DNA of 64,000 nucleotides from Cydia pomonella (taxonomy: Eukaryota; Arthropoda; Insecta; Lepidoptera; Tortricidae). Below the pieces are notes generated by a model. It was not told the origin of the DNA. It ran no database searches and was given only the letters and a program-made list of their open reading frames with translations. The DNA lies in contig NC_084703.1 of the NCBI RefSeq assembly GCF_033807575.1, forward strand, positions 7,502,001-7,566,000, read 5' to 3'. Positions 23,501 to 34,661 of this stretch are shown here, piece by piece. Position 1 is the first letter of the stretch; each line of letters starts with the position of its first letter. Both the position numbers and the translations under genes were made by a program.

Positions 23501-24812
23501 ATAAAAGATGTGTCTTTTAATTTTTTGATAACAACTAAGTCTGAATACTAATTCAGACTTTCTCTATTCGCAGGTAGGAACTGCTTGAACGTTCAGCAAA
23601 GCCTCCTTTCTTTTAGTCAGCATAAATATCTACAAGCGGCGGAATTTATAAGAATTGTTGGGACTAACTGCAATTAAACCAAAGAAAAGGTTACTTTTAA
23701 ATTAAAGGAAAAAATTACCGCCTTAAACGTGATTCTTACTCGCGACCTTTTTCAACACTGATTGAATCGCACGATCTACCATAACTTGCCCAATTAATCT
23801 TTCGTAGAATTTTTGGAACTTTGGAAGTAGTTTTTCACTTAATTATCTCATGCTTATTTACGGATCGCATCCGGAAGTCGATAAGAGCCTAAAAAGTAGG
23901 TACCATATTTTTTTAAATTTACTCGTTATTAAACGAAAGTGCGTATTTGTTGCAGCGAGGCGCGCATGATAGGAGGCTGTGCCCAGCAGTGGGTCGTATA
24001 TAGGCTGATTTATTATTATATTGCATATTTGTTATCAATGTTACCTATTTATAAAACAGTACGCATCGTCATGCGTATTCCCGGCGTGGTCGTAATTATA
24101 TCGTTCATTAAACATCCCAGGGGTCCCTAGAATTGCAGTTATTCGATTCCCAATTTGATGTTGGTCTAGCCTATAGATAGGTAATGAATATAAGTATTCG
24201 TACACGATACTCGTAATACATACTCGTATGTCTATATTATTTCATTCTGAGTTATACACGAAAACGACTGAATAAAATGGGTCCAATTTGTTGTTGGAAA
24301 GGTGCTCCCAAGTATCCAAACTCTCGCTTTTCGATCGGTCGCTCCGATATATCAGATGGTAACAATACCTAGGTATACCTATAGTTAAAAATACATTACC
24401 AATCACACCATCAGATATCGGATTTTAGGGGACAAAATTTAGTTTATCAATATAGGAACTCCCTAGCTCCCCTACAAGTCATTAAATTTTACCCTCTGAA
24501 ATCCGATGTCTGGTTATAGGTTGTGTTATGTCCATAAAAAGTTAGATGATTTTTACCATAGACCTCAAATATGATTAATTGAAGTAAAAAATTTAATTGA
24601 TTACAAAACCCCATTTCTCCCTTTTACAGGTGAGCGAATACCTGAAAAAGCAGATGACCGCCAGCGAAGGCGCCGAAATGAGCGAAGACATCAAGAACAT
24701 GCTCGAGAGCCACGACAAGCTTGTCGAGGAGATCTTCCAACACGAGGACAAAGACAAGAACGGCTTCATCAGCCACGAGGAGTTCTCCGGACCCAAGCAC
24801 GACGAACTCTAA
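17551..24812 (+). CDS. Fkbp14: FKBP14-type ER peptidyl-prolyl isomerase, 3' exons (5' part not found)
   Basis: This enzyme speeds cis-trans isomerisation of prolyl bonds in the ER; vertebrate FKBP14 acts on collagens. Visible exons: 17551-17639, 21034-21221 and 24630-24812, plus an optional exon 21612-21677. All have AG/GT borders and matching phases. The first visible exon enters with one base of a split codon, then gives FDRDQPFTFQIGVGQVIKGW, the FKBP core around the conserved Val-Ile and Trp of the active-site pocket. The next completes the fold (GEKRKLTIPSHLGYGERGAG) and begins an EF-hand with loop DADKDAQLSREE. The last contains the second loop DKDKNGFISHEE and ends KHDEL, an ER-retrieval signal. 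The signal peptide and domain N terminus are missing and probably lie upstream of the window or in an unrecognised exon. A polyadenylation signal AATAAA is at 25540. FKBP2/FKBP7-type relatives are possible, but two EF-hands plus HDEL favour FKBP14. Confidence 0.88.
17698..17762 (+). repeat. Interspersed repeat X (FKBP14 intron)
   Basis: Contains GAGCTCTGGCAACCTTACTC and CGGCAGGAACACAACACTAT; the reverse complement occurs at 40447-40508, where it is joined to repeat Y. It sits about 60 bp after the donor of the first visible FKBP14 exon. Confidence 0.6.
19236..19952. repeat. AACCGACTTCAA-bounded repeat with internal duplications
   Basis: Begins with AAACCGACTTCAA and ends with TTGAAGTCGGTTTTTTTT in inverted orientation. 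Inside, phrases such as GATGAAGTGGAACTGC, GAGGAATCGAG and GGCGATTTGTCGTCTTC recur two to four times. It lies in the FKBP14 intron. Open frames on either strand follow the repeat and look non-genic. Confidence 0.6.
20072..20446 (+). pseudogene. 3' fragment of a non-LTR retrotransposon
   Basis: The plus-strand frame at 20072-20299 begins GLPRYCSASGMFAEAQVACF and continues with an Arg-rich segment, the C-terminal end of a reverse-transcriptase ORF familiar from lepidopteran LINEs. Only this last ~75-residue piece is present, followed by a non-coding 3' region ending near an AATAAACG run. A hairpin GTGGTTAACACATTG/CAATGTGTTAACCAC (20271-20320) overlaps the end of the frame. It lies in the FKBP14 intron. 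Confidence 0.65.
20568..20640 (-). repeat. tRNA-derived SINE fragment
   Basis: On the minus strand it contains GGGTTCGAATCCCGGTAAGG, an RNA polymerase III box B as in the SINEs at 40895 and 50462, preceded by a decayed tRNA-like region. It is 5' and 3' truncated, and lies in the FKBP14 intron. Confidence 0.5.
21612..21677 (+). CDS. Fkbp14: Candidate 66-bp cassette exon of FKBP14 encoding an extra EF-hand loop
   Basis: A segment bounded by an AG acceptor and a GTCAGT donor encodes 22 residues in phase 0 on both sides: VSIQLAFQAM followed by DTDGDQELSREE. The last twelve residues are a canonical EF-hand calcium loop (Asp at 1, 3 and 5, Glu at 12). The preceding constitutive exon ends in the same LSREE followed by a GTGAGT donor, and both this exon and the final exon begin with Val-Ser. 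Inclusion therefore keeps the frame and adds a third EF-hand; skipping gives the two-hand protein. The upstream acceptor has a weak pyrimidine tract, fitting optional use. Expression is unproven. Confidence 0.6.
22613..23450 (-). repeat. Decayed non-LTR retrotransposon remnants with 3' tail
   Basis: A GC-richer block (22640-23280) with phrases such as GGCTGTTATCAGCCACTGGG looks like a decayed retroelement body. 23310-23450 matches a 3' end I recognise as common in Lepidoptera: on the minus strand TTGTGTACAATAAAGAATTT preceded by a GCGATAAGTCCGCCTATTG-type segment. Open frames exist on both strands but none gives clear enzyme motifs. It lies inside the last FKBP14 intron. Confidence 0.45.
23945..24010 (+). 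repeat. LINE/SINE 3' tail fragment (CCCAGCAGTGGG motif)
   Basis: Contains GAGGCTGTGCCCAGCAGTGG followed by CGTATATAGGCTGATTTATT, the 3' tail typical of an abundant lepidopteran retroposon family. Confidence 0.6.
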
Positions 24813-25539
24813 ACGAGTACAGTATCAGTAGAACCACTAAAAAGTTACACCGACCTACTGCATTAAACACACATATGCAGCTGATCCAAACGAAAAAATA
24901 AGCGTAACGTGAGTGCCAAATAATTCGGACATATTTTGTGTAATCGTGTAACTTACAAAAGTGGTAATATAACATATAACTGTACAGGTTTTGCACGGAG
25001 TAGGTAAATCGACAACGATATGGACTGCGAAATATATGATACCGGCAAGGATAATATTTTATTTGATATACCGGCAACGTGGCAACGATAATATTCGTAG
25101 ACGATTTGTATTCGCAAACGTACTTAATAGGAATCGATTCGAACTGTTGTTTAATAATACGATGGTTTATCGACCAGAGCACTATTGAGATGGCTCATTA
25201 CGTATTATAGCGAACTATTGAGTGCTTACTCAATTAGTGTATCAAAATGAAATCTAGGTAATCCTACTTTTGTACCTTACCTTAGTCACATACAAGAATA
25301 CTTACATATCAAAAAGTAAAGTTGTATTTTGTCGGTTTCTAATCCGTGCTTCCAGGTAGACTCCATAGCTCTCCGCTGAACATTCAGTATCTGTATATAC
25401 TAATATATTAATTATATTACTCTACATTCCTAAGCTGGGACGTTGATATTTTTATATATATTATATTTTGCTTAATTTAAACTATTGGCGTTATTCTTAT
25501 CTGATAGAATGGTGTTCGCTCTATTAAATACTGTATGAG

Positions 25540-25549
25540 AATAAATAAA
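25540..25549 (+). terminator. Polyadenylation signals of FKBP14
   Basis: Two overlapping AATAAA hexamers about 730 bp after the FKBP14 stop codon, the first strong pair after the last exon. Confidence 0.5.
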
Positions 25550-28304
25550 GCTCTATACAAAATAATAATAAAAAAATAACAACCTATAACTTTTTTTGTA
25601 CAAACTATACATATAATATAATTGTAAAAATCTTGTTCTTCCTATGTTTATTATATCTGTCCCTTCACAGGCGACGATGAGCGATGTACGTGAGTCATTT
25701 TGTAGTTTGTTAAATCATTTTGTACTTAGTTTATGTTGTTAGAGTGTCGAATTTGTTGTAATAATGTTAAGGGTACATTTATGAGTCAGTAAAATAAATT
25801 TTATTTTTTTTAATTTTCTTTTAAGTACTGAGGTTTTTATTTTAGTATCTGCGTTCAAAATTAGGGCGTTGTTTTATTGATAACGTCTGTGTCAATTAAA
25901 TTTAATAAATGTCTATACGTATATTAGTCTGCAATGTACGTGATGTAATTCATGTTTTTAACCGACTTCAAAAATGGAGGAGGTTATTGTAGTCACATCT
26001 TGTGCCTGCAAAGGTTTCACCTTTATACTGTAACAGTAGACATTGCAATGTAACAGTAGAAAAACTGTATGATTGTTACTTCCTGTCATATCTGCTACCA
26101 GTACTTAAACAAATTGAATGTTTTCCGCTGTTGAATTAATAAAACATATTTATAACAAATACTGTTGTTTATATTGACCTCAAGTACATTTAGACCGTAA
26201 TCCCACAAAGAACAGTGATCAACAGATCACAGTATGAATAGTATGAATAGTATGATCAGAGGCCGCTTCCTTCATTTCACATCGACAAGGGGGAATGGGT
26301 AAGTTTCCACTGTGACGTAATGCTTTGAGATGTACTTACGTAAACGAAACCTCTACTAAACTTGTTTGGGTGACAATTAACGTATCTGTGTCTTTCAACT
26401 TAATAATATTAATGCTTTTGGCAAAAAAACATTTTTGGTACAAGCTTTTATCGCTGACTGTACTTTTCTTTCCACAGGCAACTAATACTCGTACTCATCG
26501 AGACAATTCTAACAACCCTAAACAATTCGTTGTTTTATCACAGAGTTCCCACGGCCACCTCTTGTCTCCATCAACACATATCGTAAATCGGGAGGTGGGC
26601 CAAATTTAGCTTCAAGACCCACGCTAACATTTTATACTAAAGTAGAGAATAGGGCAGGAACGTTTTGCGATATTTTGTTGTTCATACGTACAAGGAGATA
26701 GGCTCACATTGACATTAACATTACGGTGTTGACGAATAATCGTGACGAATTTTTAAATATTTTAAAATGTACTTTCTTCGTGACGGAATTATTGCATATT
26801 TGTGGAAAATATACTGGGAAAGATAACTAAAAGAAAAATTGTAATCGTATAATAGTTTTACGATAATTTTCACTGCAAACAAAAAGGTCCAGATTTTTCC
26901 GGTAGTCACAAGAAACATTTTATTTAAAAAACTGTTTAATTATGGGAGATGTTAATTTATTTTATTTTATTTAACTACACACTAAGAAATACACAGCATA
27001 ATTATTTTTACATATTTTTTCGCCAAACTGCTTGACAGTTTGTCGGCGAACGGTAGCAGTCAACATTCTTCTCTGTTTACTTTGGTAAAGTTGTCAAAGG
27101 GATATTGTAAAAAGTCGGCATTTTGTAAAATGCCTTATGACATTATCAGCAATGTTTGCAATTCGTCGCTGCATTTTGGTCGAATTAGTTCTTTAATTTA
27201 CCACGCGTGGCGCTGCTCATCAAAACTAAGAAAATCGCTGGGGTGTCCATCAAATCTGGAGTTTGTCAGATTTATTAGAGGTGCGTGGGGCGGGGGAGGC
27301 TTTTGGATCTGGGTGGCTCCCGCGCTGCGGAAGAGGAGCCCCTCGCGTGACGTAGCACGGTCATTACACTCGGTTCCGCAGCTTCGGCGCCTCCGATTTC
27401 GTAATTGCTCTCTAAGGATAGGACAGGCAAGACCACGTAGATAGTGGGTTGCTCTGATTCAGTTTTGGGTGACCTTGATATTTTGGTGGCCGTGAGGATA
27501 GTGGTGTTATATAATTGATAAAAACAGCAAACCCTCAGATAAACATCACGTTTACGTTGATACGATTGCGTGCACTAATAATATGCCTTTGGCTATTTGC
27601 AAACGTGAAATCGGCATGAATAGGCGTTTACGAGTATAACGGCGGATTCTTACAATTTGACTGCGACATATCTACGACCGCGGATTTACATTCGCGGCTC
27701 GTCTTGTGTCTCGTCTCGGCGACAACCCCAAGCTCGTCGAGCTAATGAATGAAAAGCCGAACCCGAATTTAAACAGCAAGCGCTCGTCCCACGAAAGCCG
27801 CTTTGACTCGTGCCCAAAAAAAACTGCTCCGGACGCGAGCACCCCCCCTGACAGAGGAATGAGTATAATTTTTTATTCCATTTTTACTGACAAAATTGGT
27901 TTACCAAAATAAAGTTACTAGCATGCGTCATAGGGACCTATGAATAACTGGAGCAAGTAAAAAGCATGTTACTTTTATTAGGATTAGAGCATATCAGCTC
28001 GCCCTTGTACTTCAGCAGAAGACTCGCGTGGGAAACTGCACATGATGTATAAAAAAACCGTTCATAAAACTTGCGAAGTGATTAAAACCTAAAACATGCG
28101 CAAGCTACATTTCTCCATGTGTGCAAGCAGCCTATTGAGTATTTTATTCTTTGGCAAGCTGCATAATGACCCTAGTGAGTATTATATTCTTTGATAATGA
28201 CTGATAAAAAAAATCAAACTTTATTTTAACTGTTTTTTTAAACAATTGTAATTGCGAACCAGCCATTTAAAAAAATAATAGGATTAAATTCGAGGAGTAA
28301 TATC

Positions 28305-28565
28305 CGGTCAAAGGCGCGAAATTCATTTTTTTATTGCCACAATAACCCTTCCGCGCCTACATTTTTAAATTTGCGCTTTTATCTGCTGACGGAAATGGCT
28401 TGTCAGTCAATAGAATAGCACCTATATATGATACTACTCTTTGGTCTATAGTATAAAATAATTATAGTCTGTCGAGCTATTTTCGTCAGTAGAAAAAGGG
28501 ACAAATATAAAAAAATGTAGGAAATTCGCGCCTTTTTGTACTGACAAACTTGTATGACCGGCTAC
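28305..28565. repeat. Inverted-repeat element, CCGGTCA...TGACCGG ends
   Basis: Left end CCGGTCAAAGGCGCGAAATTC and right end AAATTCGCGCCTTTTTG...ATGACCGG are imperfect inverted copies. The middle is AT-rich and non-coding. Confidence 0.55.
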
Positions 28566-28747
28566 ATCTTGGAGGAGTAAACAACTGGAGACGCCTTTAA
28601 GAGCCCCTCTGTCGAAAACCTCGGCTTGACATGGCTATTTCTACGTTACGTACAAATACAAATAGTCATACATTTGACGTGCCCTCCCCCGCAAGAATCG
28701 GCAGACTGTTTTGTACAGAAAATTACAGACAAGGAGACGCCTATACA

Positions 28748-28785
28748 AAAAAAGTAGTTTTATAGGCCAATAAAACTACTTTTTT
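28748..28785. repeat. Perfect 16-bp-arm hairpin upstream of heparanase
   Basis: AAAAAAGTAGTTTTAT and its exact complement ATAAAACTACTTTTTT are separated by six bases (AGGCCA), about 280 bp before the heparanase start codon. Confidence 0.7.
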
Positions 28786-29063
28786 AGTTCTGGTATCCCC
28801 GTAGTGTCATGTCAATGTCACTGTCATCCGCTTTCGCGACGCGACAAGCACAGCAGTCATTCATAGCACTTCGTATTGTCGAAACTTTCGGAGCTTCGGG
28901 TCGGTCGGTCGGTGCTTTCAGCACTGCAGCGCAGCCAAGTAGGCGCCAGCAAGCCACTACGTAACTAGTACGTTGTATCCCAATAATAAATAACAAAATG
29001 TTAAAGGACATTGTGTGAATTAACACACGTTATTTTTGATAATCGGTGTATAAAGTTTCCAAA

Positions 29064-30605
29064 ATGCTGTCGAATAGACGCTTGATTGCTGTTTGTATGT
29101 TTGTAACATGTTGCAACGTGGGTCTTTTAGTGTTATTCTACAACCTGAATGCGCACGAGAAATGCTACGTCACCCTGGACGAGCAGTCGGTGAGAGCGGT
29201 TGTTTCCAACGAGTTCCTGAGCGTAGGCATCGACACATCAGAAATCGAGAAATATGACACAATAGACTTTACAAAGCCGAGGTTTAGAAAGCTAGCGGCG
29301 GCGTTGGCGCCCGCGCGGCTTCGCCTCGGCGGCACCATGTCCGACCGACTGATATTCAGCAAAGAGGATGCCATCCCTGCGACATCTTGCGATCTACCGT
29401 GCCCCAAAAACTACTCCAAATCAGTCTGCTCTTCAATCCATATCTTATGCGGCAAGCCCCATCCCTTCTTCATAATGACTGGCAAGAAATGGACTGAAAT
29501 CAACGAGTTTTGCAAGGCAACGAAAATGAGGCTTCTGTTTACTCTAAATGTATTACTACGCAACGAAAGTGGTTGGTACGATCAAAACGCTATTGAACTA
29601 CTAGAATACTCCAAACAAAAATACCACCACATAGATTGGCAGCTAGGGAATGAACCTAATTCCTTTCATCATGTTTTTAACATAAGTATCACCCCTCAAG
29701 CCTTAGCTCAAGATTTCAAACATCTCCGTAAACTTCTTAATCATTACCGCTACAAGCACTCTATGCTAGTTGGCCCTGATACTACAAGACCTCAGGAGAG
29801 CCGACCGGAATGTCTGCGCTACATGGTTGATTTCCTTTCAAATGGTTCTGACTACATAAATGCTAGGTCTTGGCATCAATATTATTTAAACAGCAGAACA
29901 GCAAAGTTGGAAGACTTTTGGAATCCTGACACATTTGATTTACTAAAAAGCCAACTAAAAACTATGCATGACCACACAACACAGTATAAAAATATACCAA
30001 TGTGGTTGACTGAGACAAGTAGCTCATATGGAGGAGGCGCCCCAGGTTTATCAGACTCTTATGCAGGTAGCCCGCTATGGTTAGACAAGCTGGGCCTGGC
30101 AGCCACCTACAATGTCACTACAGTTGTAAGACAAAGTTTCTTCGGAGGCAACTACAGTCTAGTAGATAAACAGTTAAACCCACTCCCGGATTGGTGGGTA
30201 AGTGTCATATACAAGAGACTAGTTGGTAACAAGGTGTTACAAGTAAACTGTAAGTGCTCACGCTTCCAGCGAATGTATGCTCACTGTACAAACAGAAAAT
30301 ATACCAATGACACAACAGCAGTGACTATTTTTGCTGTAAATTTGGAAATGGCTAAAGCGAAATTTCTTCTAAATGGAACTGCTTTGCATGGAGATAATTT
30401 GTCTATTGATGAGTATATTATTCATGCTCCATCAAACAACAGACAATCTAAGACAATTTTGTTAAATGGATGGCCATTGTATTATGAGTCTTCTATGCCA
30501 GAACTAGAGCCAATCCACATAAAGTATGGTAATCATATTTCAATGCCGCCTTATTCCATTGGATTTTGGGTGATCAGGAATACATCTATCAAGGTGTGTA
30601 AGTGA
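29064..30605 (+). CDS. HPSE: Heparanase-like endo-beta-glucuronidase (GH79), single exon
   Basis: Heparanases cleave heparan sulfate chains of proteoglycans in lysosomes and the extracellular matrix. The frame is uninterrupted from the ATG at 29064 to TGA at 30603-30605, 513 residues, close to the usual family length (about 540). I chose this ATG because the frame before it has no other ATG and it opens directly into a hydrophobic segment (about residues 9-27, LIAVCMFVTCCNVGLLVLFY), a signal peptide or signal anchor. The fold follows: FLSVGID, ARLRLGGTMSDRLIF, then WQLGNEPNSF with the acid/base Glu197. WLTETSSSYGGGAPGLSDSY contains the nucleophile Glu317, next to the GH79-typical Gly-rich loop. 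About ten N-glycosylation sequons fit a secreted protein. Vertebrate heparanase genes have many introns, so the single exon is notable. No frameshift or key-residue loss is seen, so it is probably functional. Confidence 0.92.
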   Translation: MLSNRRLIAVCMFVTCCNVGLLVLFYNLNAHEKCYVTLDEQSVRAVVSNEFLSVGIDTSEIEKYDTIDFTKPRFRKLAAALAPARLRLGGTMSDRLIFSKEDAIPATSCDLPCPKNYSKSVCSSIHILCGKPHPFFIMTGKKWTEINEFCKATKMRLLFTLNVLLRNESGWYDQNAIELLEYSKQKYHHIDWQLGNEPNSFHHVFNISITPQALAQDFKHLRKLLNHYRYKHSMLVGPDTTRPQESRPECLRYMVDFLSNGSDYINARSWHQYYLNSRTAKLEDFWNPDTFDLLKSQLKTMHDHTTQYKNIPMWLTETSSSYGGGAPGLSDSYAGSPLWLDKLGLAATYNVTTVVRQSFFGGNYSLVDKQLNPLPDWWVSVIYKRLVGNKVLQVNCKCSRFQRMYAHCTNRKYTNDTTAVTIFAVNLEMAKAKFLLNGTALHGDNLSIDEYIIHAPSNNRQSKTILLNGWPLYYESSMPELEPIHIKYGNHISMPPYSIGFWVIRNTSIKVCK

Positions 30606-31259
30606 ATATAGTGCAGTGTTAGGCAAGCTTTTAGTGATCAATGAGCAAAATTTGGTACTCTTTGTGTTTTATATCTACAGATTTATGTATGGACTTCAGT
30701 TTTTATTTCATTCCAGTGTTTTGTCTTCATGTTTTATTTGTTTAAATGGATGTCTTTTGTGAACTGAACATGTGCCTGTCTTTATTGACATGTATGCTTT
30801 TGGAGTCATAGTACCTGTAATTTAATGCTTAAGTGTAATTTGATCTGCTGATAAACTGAATTTTTGTGACTAGACTGGTTCATTGTTAATGGCAGCTAAA
30901 TGGTCATAATTATGCAATTTCAATAATATGTTGGAAATAGAAAAATCATAGAGCACAATGATGAAACTGAGTATGTGGCAAGATGTATACAGTGTGAAAA
31001 AATACTGGGCCGTGGGCGTGAAACATTCTTTTACTTTTAAAAAGAAGCAAAACTGCATTTAAAATAAAACCTAATTCGCTTGTCTTGCGTGGAAATCGAA
31101 ATGACGAAAATTCTAAAAAGTAAACACTCACTATAATTTCATATAGATAATGTAAAAATTTCTCCAAGAAAATTAGGTCTTACATTCATCTGTCGTACAA
31201 TCACGTCTGAAAATATCAATAATAACAACCCAAAAATATGTATACACAACCTTATAGCG

Positions 31260-31508
31260 CAGGGGTTCCCAATCTTTTTCAACATGCGGCGCAGTTACAA
31301 GTTTAGTATTTTGCAACGGCGCCCTTGTTTGTACATTTAAAATCACGGTCGAAAAAGAGTGACACGACGCTATATTATTTACCGATGCGAGCGCTCAAAT
31401 AGGTACCCGCGAATATTTGTGGTTTCGGATAATGATAGAACTCACGGCGCCCCTCTTTACTTTCTACGGCGCACCAGGGCGCCGCGGCGCACACTTTGGG
31501 AACCCCTG
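31260..31508. repeat. hAT-type MITE with 8-bp target duplication
   Basis: Terminal inverted repeats CAGGGGTTCCCAA and TTGGGAACCCCTG are typical of hAT elements. The flanks TTATAGCG (31252-31259) and TTATAGCC (31509-31516) form an 8-bp duplication with one mismatch. The interior is GC-richer (GGCGC repeats) and non-coding. Confidence 0.85.
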
Positions 31509-32262
31509 TTATAGCCCATACCCAAGGTGTATACATATTTTTGCCATTTTATCGTCCGTATAATCCGTATACATAAATATTTCCAGAGGAAACCATATAA
31601 AACATCCATAAAATCGAATATTTAGTACACAAAAATATTTTTAGACAAGCGAATGCAGTTTTACGACTCGAGAATCGGACGCAGTGTGCCATGCCCCTTA
31701 AACAGGCATGGAACGCTACAAGTTATGTTTATTTTAGGTAAATGAGCTAACTTAATGTTTTAAGGCACTTTCCCTCAAGGGCCCATTATTTCTTTCCATC
31801 ATGTATATTGATATTATACATATTTGGGCACAATAATTGCATTTGTAAATAACTGACAACAACGTTTTACAAAAAACAATTAATTGTGTAATAGGACAAA
31901 CTTTTAGGGTAGACTTAATGTATTTTCTTCATACATGTCTATTAATTAAATGTAGCAGTGGTTATAAACTTAATGTTAAGCTTGTAAAAACACTTTATTA
32001 ACATTCATTTGTATGCAATATGCATTTAATCCAGTGCATTTCCTTATTAATGCTATGTCAGCTCTTTAGAGTCGCCTTGTACTAATTCTAGCCATTCTAG
32101 TTCTTGATGCGACACTGAACACTTATGCATTTGATAACAAACTAATATTATACATTCTACTATCATGTAACATGCAACCGCCTTTAAGGTACACAATTGC
32201 TGAATAGCTTTTCTTGGAAGTATTAAGGGCAAACCTCGCCAATTGCATGCGATTTGTGTTAG

Positions 32263-32404
32263 GGCTCCTCTACACGATGGCCCAGCGTAGGCCAGCCTAA
32301 GGGACGCAGCTATGCGGTGGAATGAGATAGCAATATTACTTGCTCCCTCTAACGCATAAATGCGTCCCTTGGACTGGCCTACGCTGCCATCGTGTAGAGG
32401 AGCC
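32263..32404. repeat. Palindromic MITE, GGCTCCTCTACACGATGG ends (copy 1)
   Basis: The ends GGCTCCTCTACACGATGGC and GCCATCGTGTAGAGGAGCC are exact inverted copies; the middle contains GGAATGAGATAGCAATATTA. A full copy in opposite orientation lies at 49252-49393 and a fragment at 48835-48895. Confidence 0.85.
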
Positions 32405-33394
32405 ATTACATTGCGGCATTTGATCGATTGAATTCGTTGCACCGACTTACCCGGCACCGGCAGTGATCTATAATGCATTCGTTTTGTTTCAAGGCCTTTA
32501 GAGGCCTAAAAAACGCGTGGTATTACCAAACGGGATCGTATTGCTAGTTGTCAATAGAGAGATAAGAGTCAAAAAGGATGCAAAGCAAAAGGCTTTGCAT
32601 CTGCACTAGTTTTGATGAATTTTGTCTATTATTGGCTCAGTTGATACCAAGAGGCTATTTGCTTACTAGGGCTTAGGCATTATATAGGTATAAAATAATC
32701 AATTTGTATACCAGCATCTATCACAGCGCACATGCGCACAATAAGCCGAAATTCTGTTTGTTTTTTGTTATAAATTAATTAAAAATTGTGTATTGGCCTC
32801 ATACCATTTGTCCTAAATTATTATAATATGTATGTCAAAAATGGAGGAGTAACGAGTTTAAAATCAAAGCTAAAATTGAAATCTCATATATCTTCAGCAT
32901 TATGTATTGAAATTGGCGGTTGGCTGTTGCATTATGGCTTGAAGGTTGCAATTTTTCTCAAGTACTAGACACATTAAAATGAACCTTAATGAAAGGTACT
33001 CAAGGTGCTCTTAACTTGTCCATTATTCTTGGTGATGACACGTGTATCATTTTCTCAACAAGCTTATTCTGTTATTGGAATTTGAGCTTTGTTAAGAACG
33101 GTTGAGAGATAAAATTGAGTTTAAATGTGTATGAGAGTATTGATAGTGTTTGCAATTGTGCACTTGACATTTGGCATGGATGTTTACTTGTTTAGTTCCG
33201 AGTGCCATTTGTTACTATTATTGTGGCACATGAACTTGTGGTCGATTACGACCCTTTGTAATGGTCAGATGCTGGACTTGAAATTTATAATCTACATAAT
33301 AGAACTAGGCACTGCATCGATGAAATACCTTGCTAATAATATTAATGCAAAAATAGAGAAATATTCCTGTACGGAGGTTTTTACCAGAATATAG

Positions 33395-33600
33395 GGTAAA
33401 TCGTCTATTACTGGCCACCGTCCGATACCTAGCTAAGTGGCCACCTTAAACTAAAATGGTTAAAGTAAGAATTCTATATATTTATAGATTACATTAGTTC
33501 TGAAAATTGACTTGGATTGTGTGAATATTAAACAAAATCCTTTTTACTAAGTATAAGGTGGTCAGTTATTGGAAAGTGGCCAATAATAGCGATGGTTTAG
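33395..33600. repeat. Interspersed repeat with imperfect inverted ends (GGCCA...TAATAG)
   Basis: AAATCGTCTATTACTGGCCACC at the left is matched imperfectly by GTGGCCAATAATAGCGATGG at the right; GTGGCCACCTTA and AAGGTGGTCAGTTATTGG lie inside. Confidence 0.45.
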
Positions 33601-34661
33601 CACATTTTTAATATAGGTAGCTAAAAACTATTTATTGAACCATTACTTCACTAATGAAAACCTTAACGTACATAAGCCGGACTTAATACCATAAGCAGTA
33701 TAATGCATTTTCTAAAATACTGTGCGGATTTCGCGGTGGGACGGGTGGGGGTCTAAAAGCGGTGACAACGCACGTCATGGCAATAGTATGAAATTTCGTG
33801 AGCCTGAATGTTCATACTATTTGTAATTTATTCATGCTGTCAGCTGTTAAACTACTAATGTAATCAAGGGCCACCAGACGGTGTGATGTTTATGCGCATA
33901 CTCGTAGACATTGCCAATTTGAGCCAAAGTGAACGTGAGTGCCTTGAACAGCAATATATTTTAGGTTGCGTATAAAATGTCCTACTTAAAAATATTTTAT
34001 GTAGATTAAAAATAATATTACTGCCTAAGACTTTATTCATAAAATAAAAAATAACCCACCTACTTAATGTTACCGTTCTCATATGACCTGATGTATCTTG
34101 ATGGAATGAGCAAATTCGTCAAACCTAGCTATGTATTTATAAAAAAGGCGCCAACTTTTTAGTAGGTACATTCTGTAATAAATATTATGTATTTGTACAT
34201 ATGTAGGAACCTAACACAAGGAGTATTCGGTTCCGAAGTAATACTGTAGCGATGGAGCTTTACAGTTAAAATGTCGCTACAAATGAAACACGTGTTCAAG
34301 CCGTATGAGAACATTATTTTATTTGACCATAAATGTGTACCCGGCATTTACAGACGTTGACGTAATGTAGATTACTTCCAATGTCAAGTCTTTCATTATA
34401 AGTAAAACTTTGTAAACAAATTTAATGAGGCTATATAATGAACGGACAATGATATTTCTTAGTTTAAAGATGGGTCACGACATTGTTTTGCCAATCTTAT
34501 GAGACGCTGATTTAAATACAGTAGAACTGGCATAATAAAACGGTTCCCACGTAATGAGCCATTTTACACAAGTCCCTACAACTTGTTACACTTTTTCACG
34601 GTTAAAACGCTATCCCGCGATAAGATGCGTTTTAGACGTATTTCTTTAAGAAGGGTTCAGT

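Larger units (their letters stand above)
24813..29063. other. FKBP14 3' UTR and intergenic region before heparanase
   Basis: 24813 to about 25560 is the probable FKBP14 3' UTR, ending at overlapping AATAAA signals (25540-25549). A later AATAAA at 25793 could serve a longer or alternative 3' end. At 25970-26000 a fragment AACCGACTTCAAAAATGGAG belongs to the same common repeat as 19236. 27180-27420 is GC-richer and contains TGACGTAG; it could be a promoter or old exon, but I cannot assign it. 27690-27915 contains an open frame whose end (GAGTATAATTTTTTATTCC and following) is shared with about 35960-36015 and is therefore repeat-derived. An inverted-repeat element (28305-28565) and a hairpin (28748) are listed separately. 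Confidence 0.5.

Noticed and set aside
27040..27444. Open frame of 134 codons as a gene
   Set aside because: It starts at TTG rather than ATG, has an abrupt composition change at the GC-rich part (27270-27370) and no domain; more likely chance or an old promoter.
32053..32478. Minus-strand open frame of 141 codons
   Set aside because: It runs straight through the palindromic MITE at 32263-32404, so the frame is created by the repeat.
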